A DNA stretch of 64,000 nt, from contig NZ_BIMB01000004.1 of assembly GCF_004000865.1 (NCBI RefSeq), positions 1-64,000 of the forward strand, given 5' to 3'. The DNA is from Paenibacillus elgii NBRC 100335. GTDB taxonomy: Bacteria > Bacillota > Bacilli > Paenibacillales > NBRC-103111. Below the pieces are notes generated by a model, which searched no databases, was not told where the DNA came from, and saw nothing but the letters and a program-made list of their open reading frames with translations. This document shows positions 17,715 to 26,469 of the stretch, piece after piece; the stretch's first letter is position 1; each line of letters starts with the position of its first letter. The translations under genes and the position numbers were made by a program.

Positions 17715-18116
17715 ATGATCAGCAATCGCGAACTGAAGGGACAAATCGAAGAATTGACCGAGCAGAACCAGTTTCTAAGCGACGAGCTGCAGCAGATCAA
17801 AAGCTTGCTTGAAAGCCAGTCCAACAACCAAGACCAAGGCTCGAATCAAGGCAAGGGCAACCAAGGCGAAGAGAAAAGTAACAACGGCTCCGATGCGTTG
17901 TTCAATATGGCCAACGATTTCATCAAGCTCAAAAAGCTGACGAGTGACCTGCAGACCAAGATGCAGGAATATGCTTCCCAACAAACCCGCGGCTCGCAAT
18001 TAACGGACGAGGATGTCATCAATCTGATCATCAACATGATGAACGGCATGATCGATTGGACCATCGACTTCGTGTCCAAACAGAATCAATCCCAAGGACA
18101 AGGGCAGATGCATTGA
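17715..18116 (+). CDS. Coiled-coil protein with Q/N-rich linker, unknown function
   Basis: I do not recognise a family. The 133-residue product has an N-terminal coiled coil (RELKGQIEELTEQNQFLSDE), then a Gln/Asn/Gly-rich linker (residues ~38-60), a second helical segment, and a C-terminal amphipathic helix (INLIINMMNGMIDWTIDF). There is no signal peptide, so it is probably cytoplasmic. RBS AAGGAG precedes ATG 17715. It stands alone between divergent and convergent neighbours. Confidence 0.8.
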   Translation: MISNRELKGQIEELTEQNQFLSDELQQIKSLLESQSNNQDQGSNQGKGNQGEEKSNNGSDALFNMANDFIKLKKLTSDLQTKMQEYASQQTRGSQLTDEDVINLIINMMNGMIDWTIDFVSKQNQSQGQGQMH

Positions 18117-18160
18117 GCAAAAAAAGGAAAAAGGGCCTCTCCTGTCCGGGAGTGCCCTTT
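18116..18160 (-). terminator. Terminator between convergent genes
   Basis: AAAGGGC (18130-18136) pairs with GCCCTTT (18154-18160), with additional inner pairing. The minus-strand product ends in a long T-rich run, so it mainly serves the PPDK-like gene. Confidence 0.8.
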
Positions 18161-18178
18161 ATTCGCCCTTAGAGCGGT

Positions 18179-19048
18179 TTATCTCGCCGCATAGCTCCCC
18201 CTCGTATTTTGCAGAATGTACAGCCTGCGATCCTCAACGACAAACTCCACATATCTTGGCGTCCGGTAATAACTCTCCAGCTCCGTGAAAAATGCCTTAA
18301 GCTGATCGTACGCTTCGGGGATATCGTCGCGTAATTCCCGTAAATCTTTTTTCTGCTCTAGCGGGGTCAGATTCAAATACGCCCCCGACCGCTGCATCAA
18401 GTATTTGCCGAAATCGTCCGCCTGTCCCGTGCGCGGGTTCCGGGTATAAGCCCTTCCGCTGCAGGACTGCGCGTTCCAGTTGGCGTACACCATTTGCTGA
18501 ACGATCAACCAGCGGTTAAAATGGTGCTGTCCCGCTTGCTCCATCTCTTGAAAATGCGCATAGATCCGTTCAATGTAGTAAAGCAGTTCGTCAACCGCAC
18601 TCCCGAACGGACCGTTCGACGGGTTCCGGGCCGCTGCCCCGGCAAGAAGACTGCCTTGAAATCGCCACGCCTGCATGGTGTACTCTTCTTGAAGTATGCC
18701 GGCAAACGCATCGGATGGCTTCGCTTGTCCCTCGGCTTGAGCCAGTCCGATATTGACCATGAACTCCGGCAGGCGTACGACGCCGTTCTTGTCCCCGCAT
18801 CGCAGAGAAAACAGCAAAGGAGGCTTGTCCGATTCGAAAACGCCGATTTTTTGCTCGATTCGGCGCTCGATGTCCGACAGATGCGAGGCCAATGCAGCGC
18901 CAAGCCCCTTCGGAAGGTCCCCCTCCTCAACAAAAGCGCAATAAGCTTCCGGAACGACAATGAGCCCTGTCGGAACACGGGCGCCAAGCTGCGTTGCGAC
19001 GGACAAGCCTTTGATTTTCTCATCCATATCGCTGTCCGGCAGCCGCAT
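18179..19048 (-). CDS. Stand-alone PPDK N-terminal-like (ATP-grasp) domain protein
   Basis: The 289-residue product resembles the ATP-binding part of pyruvate, phosphate dikinase. Matching segments are LGARVPTGLIVVPEAY near the start, LLFSLRCGDKNG with FMVNIGL, CSGRAYTRNPRTGQ, and VEFVVEDRRLYILQNTRG at the end. The phospho-histidine and PEP-binding domains of the ~880-residue enzyme are absent. Some glycines of the first ATP loop (GGKGANL in PPDK) are not evident. ATG 19048 has GGGAGGA upstream. It could be a regulatory or phosphotransfer partner, or a decaying paralogue. It is alone in its transcript. Confidence 0.72.
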   Translation of the reverse strand: MRLPDSDMDEKIKGLSVATQLGARVPTGLIVVPEAYCAFVEEGDLPKGLGAALASHLSDIERRIEQKIGVFESDKPPLLFSLRCGDKNGVVRLPEFMVNIGLAQAEGQAKPSDAFAGILQEEYTMQAWRFQGSLLAGAAARNPSNGPFGSAVDELLYYIERIYAHFQEMEQAGQHHFNRWLIVQQMVYANWNAQSCSGRAYTRNPRTGQADDFGKYLMQRSGAYLNLTPLEQKKDLRELRDDIPEAYDQLKAFFTELESYYRTPRYVEFVVEDRRLYILQNTRGSYAAR

Positions 19049-19208
19049 CGTGTCCTCCCAATGGACGACATACTCCTTGACTTGGATGTCATTCCCCCCC
19101 TTTATTTTATAGAAATATATTTAATATTTTACATAATATTACTTATTTGAGTTATAGCTAATTATAGGTTCTAATTAAAATTTTGTAAATATTCACTTTT
19201 ATTTGAGC

Positions 19209-19237
19209 ATTAAAAAAATCCGCTGCGTGAGCGGATT
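19209..19237 (-). terminator. Hairpin terminator, minus strand
   Basis: AATCCGCT (19217-19224) pairs with AGCGGATT (19230-19237). Read on the minus strand it ends in a run of seven T. It lies between the PPDK-like gene and the terminator at 19286 and may be a second stop for the DUF operon. Confidence 0.6.
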
Positions 19238-19285
19238 GAAACAGCGCTGGAAGAGCAGCAGCCGCAACAGCCGAATCTCCTTGCA

Positions 19286-19319
19286 TACAAAAAGTAAGCT
19301 GCCCCGCAAGCGGGACAGC
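19286..19319 (-). terminator. Terminator of the BlaI/M56/secreted protein operon
   Basis: A ten-base stem (19298-19307 with 19310-19319, one mismatch) with a T-rich tail on the minus strand lies just after the stop at 19327. Confidence 0.75.
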
Positions 19320-19326
19320 CAATGGA

Positions 19327-20628
19327 TTAAGGCTTGAGAGGGAGTGTTATTTGCAGCTCCGGGTCATACTTCGGCTCGGTGCTTTCGGAGAAGGTTGTTA
19401 CGAACGTTATATCCGATTGAGGATCGATGACAGGATACTCCGCAACATACGAGTTGGTTTTCCTATCAACCAGTCTTCTTTGCCCATACAGTTTCTGTCC
19501 AGCCTCGTCTTCAATAAATAAATCCAAATAATATGGGTGAGGACCTTCCGTTTGAAAACGAACCTCGGTTTTATCGCTGCCATAGCGGATATCCGTAATT
19601 TTCACCCATCCCGACGTACTTCTTTTCAATACAATGGGCTTCTCGGCTGTCGGTTTATACTCTACTTTCGCCTTGTGAAACACGGGTAAATTATATTCCG
19701 ACTCTTCTCGGGTAAAGTCAATCTTGATCGATTCGGGAACCGTCTGGAAAGAACTGAATGAATCAATAGATTCTAAGGAATATCCGGTTTTTGTAGGTTC
19801 GAACTTGACCAAGCCTCCGCCTCCCGGCAGGTACTTCGTTCCTTTCTCATCTTCTATTCTCATGTGATTTTGATAAAAACCGCTATCCAAATGCTTCGGA
19901 AAGCTAATCTCATACCTGACCGCCGTCATGTTCGGGGTCATCGCTATCTCCTTGACCGTGTACGTCAATTCGCCCGACTTCTTTGTTGTCATCGGCTTAA
20001 GCACCCTGGTTTCTTTATAAACGGATTTCTTGACGGGAATCGTCAGTTCCCACGGCTCCGGCGTACTGCCCGGCGAAGTTTGGTACAGAGAACGGTAATC
20101 CTGGAACCTCATCTCAAACTCATCGGGAAACCGGCCGACATTGGCGAAGGTTACGCTATGCATCGTGGTTTGTTTGTCAATCGGCTCGGACCAGTGGCGA
20201 ATAGGATTTCCGATTTCCTTGCCGTCGAGCATTATCATCGGGTTTGTTGCAGAAGGTTCTTGACCGTGATGCTCCACATAACCGACAGACAGTCGCGCAT
20301 CATCGAACAAGATTTCCTTCACGGTAATCTTAACGCCGTTTTTCGTAACGCTTTGATTGATCTGGGACACCGTCCCATTTTTGACGGCTTGTTTCAGCTC
20401 GCAGTTCATGGAATGATGAAAGGGAGACACCTTCCCATTCTCGCCACGAAGATCCTGCTCACGTTCGAAGAAACACTGAAACGGATACACCGAGGCGGAA
20501 GCTTGTGCTGCCACGGCTGTGGGCGTAACGGACGAGACCCCAAATGAGGTAAAAGCGATCAGTGCAGCCGCAGAAATTGCGACCAAACGGCATACTTTAT
20601 TTTTCATCACATTGAATGCAGGTATCAT
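19327..20628 (-). CDS. Secreted DUF5643-like protein, third gene of the BlaI operon
   Basis: A 433-residue protein with an N-terminal signal (basic MKNKVCR then a hydrophobic stretch, cleavage near AVAAQA). The rest is beta-rich, with two related segments of the kind seen in DUF4179/DUF5643 extracytoplasmic proteins (KITVKEILFDDARLSVGY, LTYTVKEIAMTPNMTAVRY and VKITDIRYGSDKTEVRF). The function is unknown. ATG 20628 has AAAGGA nine bases upstream. The gene follows the M56 peptidase by 29 bases, so it is presumably made under the same BlaI control and acts outside the membrane. Confidence 0.75.
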   Translation of the reverse strand: MIPAFNVMKNKVCRLVAISAAALIAFTSFGVSSVTPTAVAAQASASVYPFQCFFEREQDLRGENGKVSPFHHSMNCELKQAVKNGTVSQINQSVTKNGVKITVKEILFDDARLSVGYVEHHGQEPSATNPMIMLDGKEIGNPIRHWSEPIDKQTTMHSVTFANVGRFPDEFEMRFQDYRSLYQTSPGSTPEPWELTIPVKKSVYKETRVLKPMTTKKSGELTYTVKEIAMTPNMTAVRYEISFPKHLDSGFYQNHMRIEDEKGTKYLPGGGGLVKFEPTKTGYSLESIDSFSSFQTVPESIKIDFTREESEYNLPVFHKAKVEYKPTAEKPIVLKRSTSGWVKITDIRYGSDKTEVRFQTEGPHPYYLDLFIEDEAGQKLYGQRRLVDRKTNSYVAEYPVIDPQSDITFVTTFSESTEPKYDPELQITLPLKP

Positions 20629-20657
20629 TTACAACAATCCTTTCCCGATGGGTTTAT

Positions 20658-22625
20658 TTAAGCGGAATGTTTATCGTCTGCATATCGTTTATACATATCT
20701 GCATTCGGCTGTTTCATAAAGGATACTATCGTTATGATTTCTTGATCCGTTACGCCACCCGTTACTTGAAATTGATACTGGATTCCTTGATCTTCCCAAA
20801 TATAGTACCGCTTTTCGCTTTGACCCGAGACAGCTTCAGTCACCTTCATCGCATACTGTTCCTTCATCCGCAGTGACGTTAAGCCAACCGACCATTCGCC
20901 ACTTTTATTCGCTGATTGTTCAATATGTTTGTATACCGTTTTCAAGTCGTCGCCGCCATGAATGGCGAAAAACTCCAAATTTCCGGAAACGGTCTCTCCT
21001 TTGCGCTGAACGAAGCGTATTACCGCTTCGGTACGCTTGCTTCCATTAACTTCTTTCGTATTAACATTGACCTGCTCAAAGCGATACCCTGCAGGCATTT
21101 CATCCGGAACTTTAAATTGGAAGCCGGCGTCTTTAACTGCTTTCTCCAAATGGTTTGCCTTCGGATCGGGTGGAGGAGCGGCTTGTTCTTCTTTGACGGT
21201 TGCCGCTACACTTTCTGCATGTGGTTCCGGTTGTTCCGGGTTGTCGGGCAAGCTTGGCGATGGAACGGCATTTCCTTCCTTAACGGCTTCTGCCGCGCTT
21301 CCGGCATGCGGACCGGCTTCGGTCAGCTTCCCTTCCTCATGAGCCTTAACCTCTTCACGACGGCGTTCCGCAGGCATAGCTTCAGGGATCTTCCATTCCA
21401 TGGCGTCTGCAGCCTCCACCGCATTTTCCCGGTTGTCGGTCAAATCCGGCGATGGAGCGGCATTGCCTTCTTGGAAGGTTCCACCCACGCCTTCGGCATA
21501 TGGTGCTTCCGGCTCTGCCGCATTCGTTAGCGACATAACGCTCATGACGGCGACGCATAAAACGGCAATGGTTGAAAACTTATACGTCCCTTTCTTGAAC
21601 GATTTGATCATCGTAATTCTCCTTATCACCAGATTCCGATTGTTTGATCCGCTGAAATAAAGCAGGCTCGGCTGATCGCGGTTCGCGGAATAGAGCTTCA
21701 AAAACTCAACAATCGTCATCCCGTACGGTATGGCCTCGTCTTCTCCAAGAACCTCCAATGCATAGGCGTCGCAGGCCAGCTCTCTGTCTGCTTTCATTTT
21801 CGTGATGAATATCCAGATGAAAGGATTCATCCAGTGAATCGCCAAAACGAAGCTGCCGATCGTATTCCAGGCGATATCTTTTCTTTTGTAATGAGCCAGT
21901 TCATGCGAGAAAAGATGGTAAAGCTGGGCATCGTTCAGTTGGCTCCCCAGCGCTTCGGGAATATAAATCCATGGAGCAATGATTCCGGAAATATAAGGGC
22001 TTTTCATTTCGTATCCCGAATACAGCGGAATTGGCTGTTTAATGCCGAATTTTCTCCTGCAATCGTTCATAACGGACAGGATACGAGGATCTGTTACCAT
22101 CTGGAACGCCTTGCGTTTGCTTCTAAGCTTCCACATATAAAACAACAAGTAAAGAAGGATCGAGATCGCTCCCGCAAGCCATACGACCGAAATGATTTGT
22201 AAAGCCGGCGGGTATTTATTTACGGAAGAGGGTGCCGCGGTTTCAGTTTCTTGAGGTAATGGAGCTATCGGAAACGGAGCATGGCTCTGCAGCGGCAAGT
22301 TGTTCTCATTCTGAACAGGAAGCTGTTTCTCCCGGTGTTGTTGAGATAACCATGTGGGCGGTACAATTTCTTCCAAATTTTGCGTTTCCGAAGCCGCCTT
22401 TTCTGTGCTTGACGCAAATGGCAAAGCATTAAACAAGCTTACAGGACTGTTGGGAAAATCGGGCAGAAGCAGCCGCATCAGCACAATCAGCCACAACGCA
22501 TGCCGCATTCGCGGGCTCATATGCCGGCGGAACAATGCTTGAATCGCCATAACCAGCAGCCCGACGACGCTTGCCGCCAATGTCGCGTAACAAAACCATA
22601 AAAAAATGCCGCTCACCATAGTCAT
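20658..22625 (-). CDS. M56 (BlaR1/MecR1-type) membrane metallopeptidase with DUF4367-like sensor
   Basis: A 655-residue protein. N-terminal transmembrane helices precede the zinc motif HELAH (~residue 240) of M56 peptidases, and another helix follows near residue 350. BlaR1 carries a penicillin-binding sensor outside the membrane. Here the C-terminal ~280 residues have none of the SxxK features and instead look DUF4367-like (FKVPDEMPAGYRFEQV ... YQFQVTGG ... IVSFMK). Two earlier shorter copies of the start of that domain are visible (WKIPEAMPAERRREEV). The linker repeats EGNAAPSPDL/EGNAVPSPSL. It should cleave or inactivate BlaI in response to an unknown signal. It begins six bases after the blaI-like stop. 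Confidence 0.86.
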   Translation of the reverse strand: MTMVSGIFLWFCYATLAASVVGLLVMAIQALFRRHMSPRMRHALWLIVLMRLLLPDFPNSPVSLFNALPFASSTEKAASETQNLEEIVPPTWLSQQHREKQLPVQNENNLPLQSHAPFPIAPLPQETETAAPSSVNKYPPALQIISVVWLAGAISILLYLLFYMWKLRSKRKAFQMVTDPRILSVMNDCRRKFGIKQPIPLYSGYEMKSPYISGIIAPWIYIPEALGSQLNDAQLYHLFSHELAHYKRKDIAWNTIGSFVLAIHWMNPFIWIFITKMKADRELACDAYALEVLGEDEAIPYGMTIVEFLKLYSANRDQPSLLYFSGSNNRNLVIRRITMIKSFKKGTYKFSTIAVLCVAVMSVMSLTNAAEPEAPYAEGVGGTFQEGNAAPSPDLTDNRENAVEAADAMEWKIPEAMPAERRREEVKAHEEGKLTEAGPHAGSAAEAVKEGNAVPSPSLPDNPEQPEPHAESVAATVKEEQAAPPPDPKANHLEKAVKDAGFQFKVPDEMPAGYRFEQVNVNTKEVNGSKRTEAVIRFVQRKGETVSGNLEFFAIHGGDDLKTVYKHIEQSANKSGEWSVGLTSLRMKEQYAMKVTEAVSGQSEKRYYIWEDQGIQYQFQVTGGVTDQEIITIVSFMKQPNADMYKRYADDKHSA

Positions 22626-22631
22626 GTGCGA

Positions 22632-23051
22632 TTACCTCTTGATCTGATCTTCATCTGATCCTCGTTCCTTGGTCTTTCTCTCTTTTTTCTCCGTCAAAAA
22701 CTTATGAAGCTTATCGATCTCTTGCTGCGACAAGTCGGTTTCCTCCAAAAAGTTCGTCACCATAATATCGGCCGCACCGTTAAACACCCTTTTGAGAAAC
22801 GATTGACTTTCGGCCCGAATGCATTCCTTCTCGGACAATAAAGGAAAATACAAATAGCTTCTTCCCGATTTTTCAAACCCGATCGCCTTTTTTTTCAAAA
22901 GCCTGTTAATGAACGTCCGTACCGTCTGATCGCTCCACTCAATCTCGCCGGGCAGTTGGAGTACGATTTGCTCCGCGGTCAATGGGCTTTGCTTCCATAT
23001 AACCCTCATAATTTCCCATTCGGCTTCCGATATTTTCGGAACGTTGCTCAT
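22632..23051 (-). CDS. BlaI/MecI-family repressor
   Basis: A 139-residue winged-helix protein with the family start ISEAEWEIMRVIWKQSPLTAEQIV, the recognition region WSDQTVRTFINRLLKKKAIG and a C-terminal dimerisation helix. The known role is to repress its own operon until the partner M56 peptidase triggers its cleavage. RBS GGAGGAGAG lies upstream of ATG 23051. Two operator-like dyads overlap and follow the promoter just upstream. Confidence 0.93.
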   Translation of the reverse strand: MSNVPKISEAEWEIMRVIWKQSPLTAEQIVLQLPGEIEWSDQTVRTFINRLLKKKAIGFEKSGRSYLYFPLLSEKECIRAESQSFLKRVFNGAADIMVTNFLEETDLSQQEIDKLHKFLTEKKERKTKERGSDEDQIKR

Positions 23052-23078
23052 GCTTCTTCTCTCCTCCCGATCGAACTA

Positions 23079-23137
23079 TTACGATTGTAATTTTTCCTTG
23101 CGGATTTAATATTACACTTGTAACAGTTAATTGTCAA
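23079..23137 (-). promoter_or_regulatory. BlaI operon promoter with two operator dyads
   Basis: On the minus strand, -35 TTGACA (23132-23137), a 17-bp spacer and -10 TAATAT (23109-23114) form a near-consensus promoter. One dyad, TTACACTTGTAA (23112-23123), overlaps spacer and -10. A second, TTACGATTGTAA (23079-23090), lies 33 bp downstream centre to centre. Both match the TACA-N2-TGTA core of BlaI/MecI operators, the second with one base off. Confidence 0.85.
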
Positions 23138-23326
23138 TATATCCCTTGTGGTCATAATTCGAGGTCACACTTATTTATGCGTGGAAAGACCATCTACATA
23201 TATAATCATGGGGTCGCCCCGTAATAGAGCATTGTTAGAAGATATCCTCTCTTTTATTAATATGACATAAGGTGACATATTTGAGGTCTATAATGGGTGG
23301 TAGATTAACGAAAGGAGTAATAAATC

Positions 23327-23884
23327 ATGAAACGAAGAATTATTTTAGATTTAGCGGTTACTTTAGATGGTTTTATTGAAGGGAAAAATGGTGAAGTTGA
23401 TTGGTGCATTATGGACTCTGAGATGGGGTTTAATCATTTTTTAAATCAAATTGATGCCATTTTCTATGGAAGAAAAAGCTATGATTTATGGGGACAATTT
23501 ACTCCGGAAATCGAACCTACGGATTCTGAAAAAGAATTTTGGGAATTGGTTCATAGTAAAGAGAAATATGTGTTTTCCAGGACGCAAAAGGGGACTGATA
23601 ATAAAGCAGTATTCATAAATGATAATATTCTCGAAGAAGTAAATAAAATAAAGAATAAGCCTGGTAAAGACATCTGGCTATATGGTGGAGCAAGTCTGAT
23701 TACAACTTTTATCAATTTAGGACTTGTTGATGAATTTAGATTATCTGTTCACCCTGTTGTTTTGGGAGAAGGGAAACCGCTGTTTGTGGATATAAAACAG
23801 AGGTTGAATTTAAAAATGGTTAATACCAGAACGTTCTCCTCAGGCGTTGTACAACTAATTTATCATTTTGATGCGAACAAATAA
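23327..23884 (+). CDS. Dihydrofolate reductase/RibD C-terminal family protein
   Basis: A 185-residue protein like the YwjB/YyaP group: MKRRIILDLAVTLDGFIEG start, FYGRKSYDLWG, then the cofactor-loop equivalent DIWLYGGASLI and HPVVLGEGKPLF. Members bind NADPH, but their physiological substrate is mostly unknown. The gene is clearly more A+T rich than its neighbours and is followed at once by an insertion sequence remnant, which suggests recent arrival. RBS AAAGGAG precedes ATG 23327. Confidence 0.85.
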   Translation: MKRRIILDLAVTLDGFIEGKNGEVDWCIMDSEMGFNHFLNQIDAIFYGRKSYDLWGQFTPEIEPTDSEKEFWELVHSKEKYVFSRTQKGTDNKAVFINDNILEEVNKIKNKPGKDIWLYGGASLITTFINLGLVDEFRLSVHPVVLGEGKPLFVDIKQRLNLKMVNTRTFSSGVVQLIYHFDANK

Positions 23885-23918
23885 TATTGCACATTCCAAT
23901 GATAAAATCGTTATGTAG

Positions 23919-24113
23919 AACACCTGGGATTGCGTCGAGCAGTTCCAGGTCTTCCTCAAAAGGGAGCATGCGCTTTTTAATTTCCTCATCCGACCTACCA
24001 ATCTCCTCGTCCAAATAATCGACATGACGGAGCTGAGCTCCCAGCATTAGTTTTTGATGAGGTCCCATTAAGCCATTCAATGCTCGCTTCAAATCCGCTT
24101 TTTTGCTTCTCAA
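23919..24113 (-). mobile_element. IS110-family transposase remnant
   Basis: On the minus strand the frame gives LRSKKADLKRALNG, PHQKLML, HVDYLDEEI, KRMLPFEEDLELLDAIPGV. This is the segment between the DEDD and Tnp_20 parts of IS110-family transposases. The catalytic ends are missing and the flanking sequence is not transposase-like. No terminal repeats were seen. Confidence 0.7.
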
Positions 24114-24386
24114 CTTCGGGCTGGTGCAACAACCACATATGGTTATTCTATCCTGCGTGCTTCCACATTCGGAGCAACACTCTGTAGTGCACCTGGTCGT
24201 TAGGGTCAGTCTAAGACTCGGGCTTGAAGCACCATTGACTGCCGACCTGCCTTCGCCAGCCGTAAGTAAATTATACCGCATACCTACGTAACGAACGACG
24301 ACCATTTCACATTCATTGACAACTCATATACAACGTAATAAAATATTTTTACGTAAATATAAAATTTTAAAAAGGCGGTGGCTTCT

Positions 24387-25385
24387 ATGAACCTGTTAAT
24401 CTTGGGCGGTACCCGGTTTTTAGGGAAGGCTTTGGCGGAGGCGGCGCTTGATCGGGGGCATACATTGACGCTCTTTCACCGTGGGCAGCACAGTCAAGAT
24501 GCGTTTCCCGAAGCGGAGCACATCGTAGGGGACCGGGAAAATGAGCTTGAGCTGCTGCAGGGCAGAACATGGGACGCGGTGATCGATACGTGCGGCTTCG
24601 TTCCTCGCGTCGTACGTGCCTCCGTCGAACTGCTGAAGGACAGGGTGGGACATTATACGTTCATCTCGTCCGTATCCGTATACGAAGATCTAAAGCGCTT
24701 ACAAGTAAAGGAAGACGCCCCTGTCGCAATCCTCTCCGACGAGAGCACCGAGGATGTGACGCAGCATTACGGCGCGCTCAAAGCGCTATGCGAGAAAACG
24801 CTCGAAGCCGCCATGCCCGACAGAGCGCTGCACATCCGGCCCGGTCTGATTGTCGGCCCGCACGATTATTCGGACCGCTTTACGTACTGGCCCCATCGGA
24901 TCGCCCAAGGGGGAGAAGTGCTTGTGCCGCCGAAAGACGGGCGTGTTCAGGTGATCGATGTGAGGGACCTCGCCGCGTGGATTATCGACTTGGTCGAAAA
25001 GCAGACAGTCGGCACGTTTCATGCCAGCGGCAGCGATTATACGATGGAGCAGCTCGTCGATGTTTGCGCCCTGTTGAGCAGCCGTCCCACCAAGTTCACC
25101 TGGGTCACCGAGCCGTTTTTGAGAGAGCAGCAGGTCGGGGAATGGATCGAGCTCCCTCTCTGGCTGCAAAGCGACAGCTTGATCGGCTTGTTCGCCATCG
25201 ACAATACGAAGGCTTTTGCTTCCGGGCTGATGACCAGGCCGTTAATCGACACGGTTCGCGACACCCTCGCATGGGATCGAAGCCGCCCGCCGGAGGAGAA
25301 GCGCAAAGCCGGACTGGACCCGGCCCGTGAGGCGGAGCTGCTCTACCTGTGGCATAGCTGGGATGCCGCCACTCCTCATCCTTGA
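24387..25385 (+). CDS. NAD-dependent epimerase/dehydratase family protein
   Basis: An extended SDR of 332 residues. It starts with a Rossmann motif LILGGTRFLG rather than the usual GxxGxxG. ISSVSVYED contributes the Ser region and QHYGALKALCEK the catalytic Tyr/Lys pair. The C-terminal half holds the substrate domain. Related bacterial proteins are annotated as reductases or nucleotide-sugar epimerases without proven substrate. I prefer ATG 24387, with AAGGCGG eight bases upstream, over GTG 24378. It is convergent with the AraC regulator, with only 17 bases between stops. Confidence 0.85.
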   Translation: MNLLILGGTRFLGKALAEAALDRGHTLTLFHRGQHSQDAFPEAEHIVGDRENELELLQGRTWDAVIDTCGFVPRVVRASVELLKDRVGHYTFISSVSVYEDLKRLQVKEDAPVAILSDESTEDVTQHYGALKALCEKTLEAAMPDRALHIRPGLIVGPHDYSDRFTYWPHRIAQGGEVLVPPKDGRVQVIDVRDLAAWIIDLVEKQTVGTFHASGSDYTMEQLVDVCALLSSRPTKFTWVTEPFLREQQVGEWIELPLWLQSDSLIGLFAIDNTKAFASGLMTRPLIDTVRDTLAWDRSRPPEEKRKAGLDPAREAELLYLWHSWDAATPHP

Positions 25386-25402
25386 CTTCCGCGGCCGCGG
25401 GG

Positions 25403-26305
25403 CTACGAGCAGCCGTCGTGCTTCGGCTTGTAATCGCTTGGGGCTTGGCCGGTCCATCGGCGGAATTGCCGGGAGAAATGGCTCGCGGATTGGAACCCGA
25501 GCCGCTCGGCGATCTCCGTCATGGGCAGGTTCGTCGTCACCAGCAGCTCCTTCGCCAGACTCAGTCTTCTTCGGCTGACGTATTGCTTGGGCGACAAGCC
25601 GTACACCTTGGAGAACAGCTTCGAGCATTGGCTGCGGCTCAGGTGAAGCTCCTCCGCCACGGCGGAAATCGTCGCCTCTTCATGAAAGCTGCCGGCCAGC
25701 CGCTCTTCGATCGCATGAGCCACATCGATGGCCAATAAAGTGGCCTCCTTGGACGAGGCTTGTCCGGCGTAAGTATCCCGCTCCCGGATTAACGCAAGCA
25801 CATCCCGAACGATGAGTAACGTATACGATTGCAGCAGCAGCCGGTCCTCGAACCGGGGGTTCAGCTCCTCGCGCCAAGACACGTCTCCATGCGTATCGGG
25901 AGCGGCGTATCGCCGCATCATTTCTTCCAATTCCTGAACGTAGAACGGAAGCTTCCCGCGGCTTGCAGATCCCGACGGAATATGGGAGTAAGGCGCAATC
26001 CCGAGCTCGCTCCGTACCTCCGCGTCGTCCAAGTCGAAATGCACGTTGAAAAACCGGTAATGCGAGCTTTCGGCTGCCGCGGATTCGTGACGGATGCCCG
26101 ATTTGATCAGCAGCCAGTCCCCTGGACGAAGCGTCAAAGAGGTCCGGTTAATGTCATGCACCGATTCGCCCTCCAGGCAGCAGATCAATTCATACAAATG
26201 ATGATGATGCCGCGGGTACCGCCAACTCGGCGGCTTGATGCCGAAGTGACAACCGGTCACCTGCAGCGTCTGTGTCATATTAGGAAAATGGAATAAACGG
26301 TCCAT
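25403..26305 (-). CDS. AraC-family transcriptional regulator
   Basis: A 300-residue protein. The N-terminal cupin contains the His-rich stretch YPRHHHHLYELICCLEG and the PGDWLLIKSGIRH loop, as in sugar-responsive AraC members. The C-terminal ~100 residues hold two HTH motifs (SAVAEELHLSRSQCSKLF and MTEIAERLGFQSASHFSRQFRRWTG). ATG 26305 has AAGGGAG eleven bases upstream; the open frame upstream lacks start signals. It follows the beta-galactosidase on the same strand but a terminator separates them. Control of that gene is likely but not proven. Confidence 0.88.
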   Translation of the reverse strand: MDRLFHFPNMTQTLQVTGCHFGIKPPSWRYPRHHHHLYELICCLEGESVHDINRTSLTLRPGDWLLIKSGIRHESAAAESSHYRFFNVHFDLDDAEVRSELGIAPYSHIPSGSASRGKLPFYVQELEEMMRRYAAPDTHGDVSWREELNPRFEDRLLLQSYTLLIVRDVLALIRERDTYAGQASSKEATLLAIDVAHAIEERLAGSFHEEATISAVAEELHLSRSQCSKLFSKVYGLSPKQYVSRRRLSLAKELLVTTNLPMTEIAERLGFQSASHFSRQFRRWTGQAPSDYKPKHDGCS

Positions 26306-26411
26306 GCCGGTGACGGCTCCCTTCTGGCCAAATCCACGCTTTCCCTCAATGTAACATGTTTCGCAGGCTGATGTCATCTCGAAGCGGTTTTGCAAAGATT
26401 CCCACAAAGCG

Positions 26412-26450
26412 CAAAAAACCGGCGCCAACCCTTGATAGGTCGGCACCGGC
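26412..26450 (-). terminator. Terminator of the beta-galactosidase gene
   Basis: A GC-rich 13-base stem (26418-26430 with 26438-26450, a few mismatches) is followed on the minus strand by TTTTTT. Confidence 0.8.
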
Positions 26451-26469
26451 CTCATTCATCGTTACCTTA

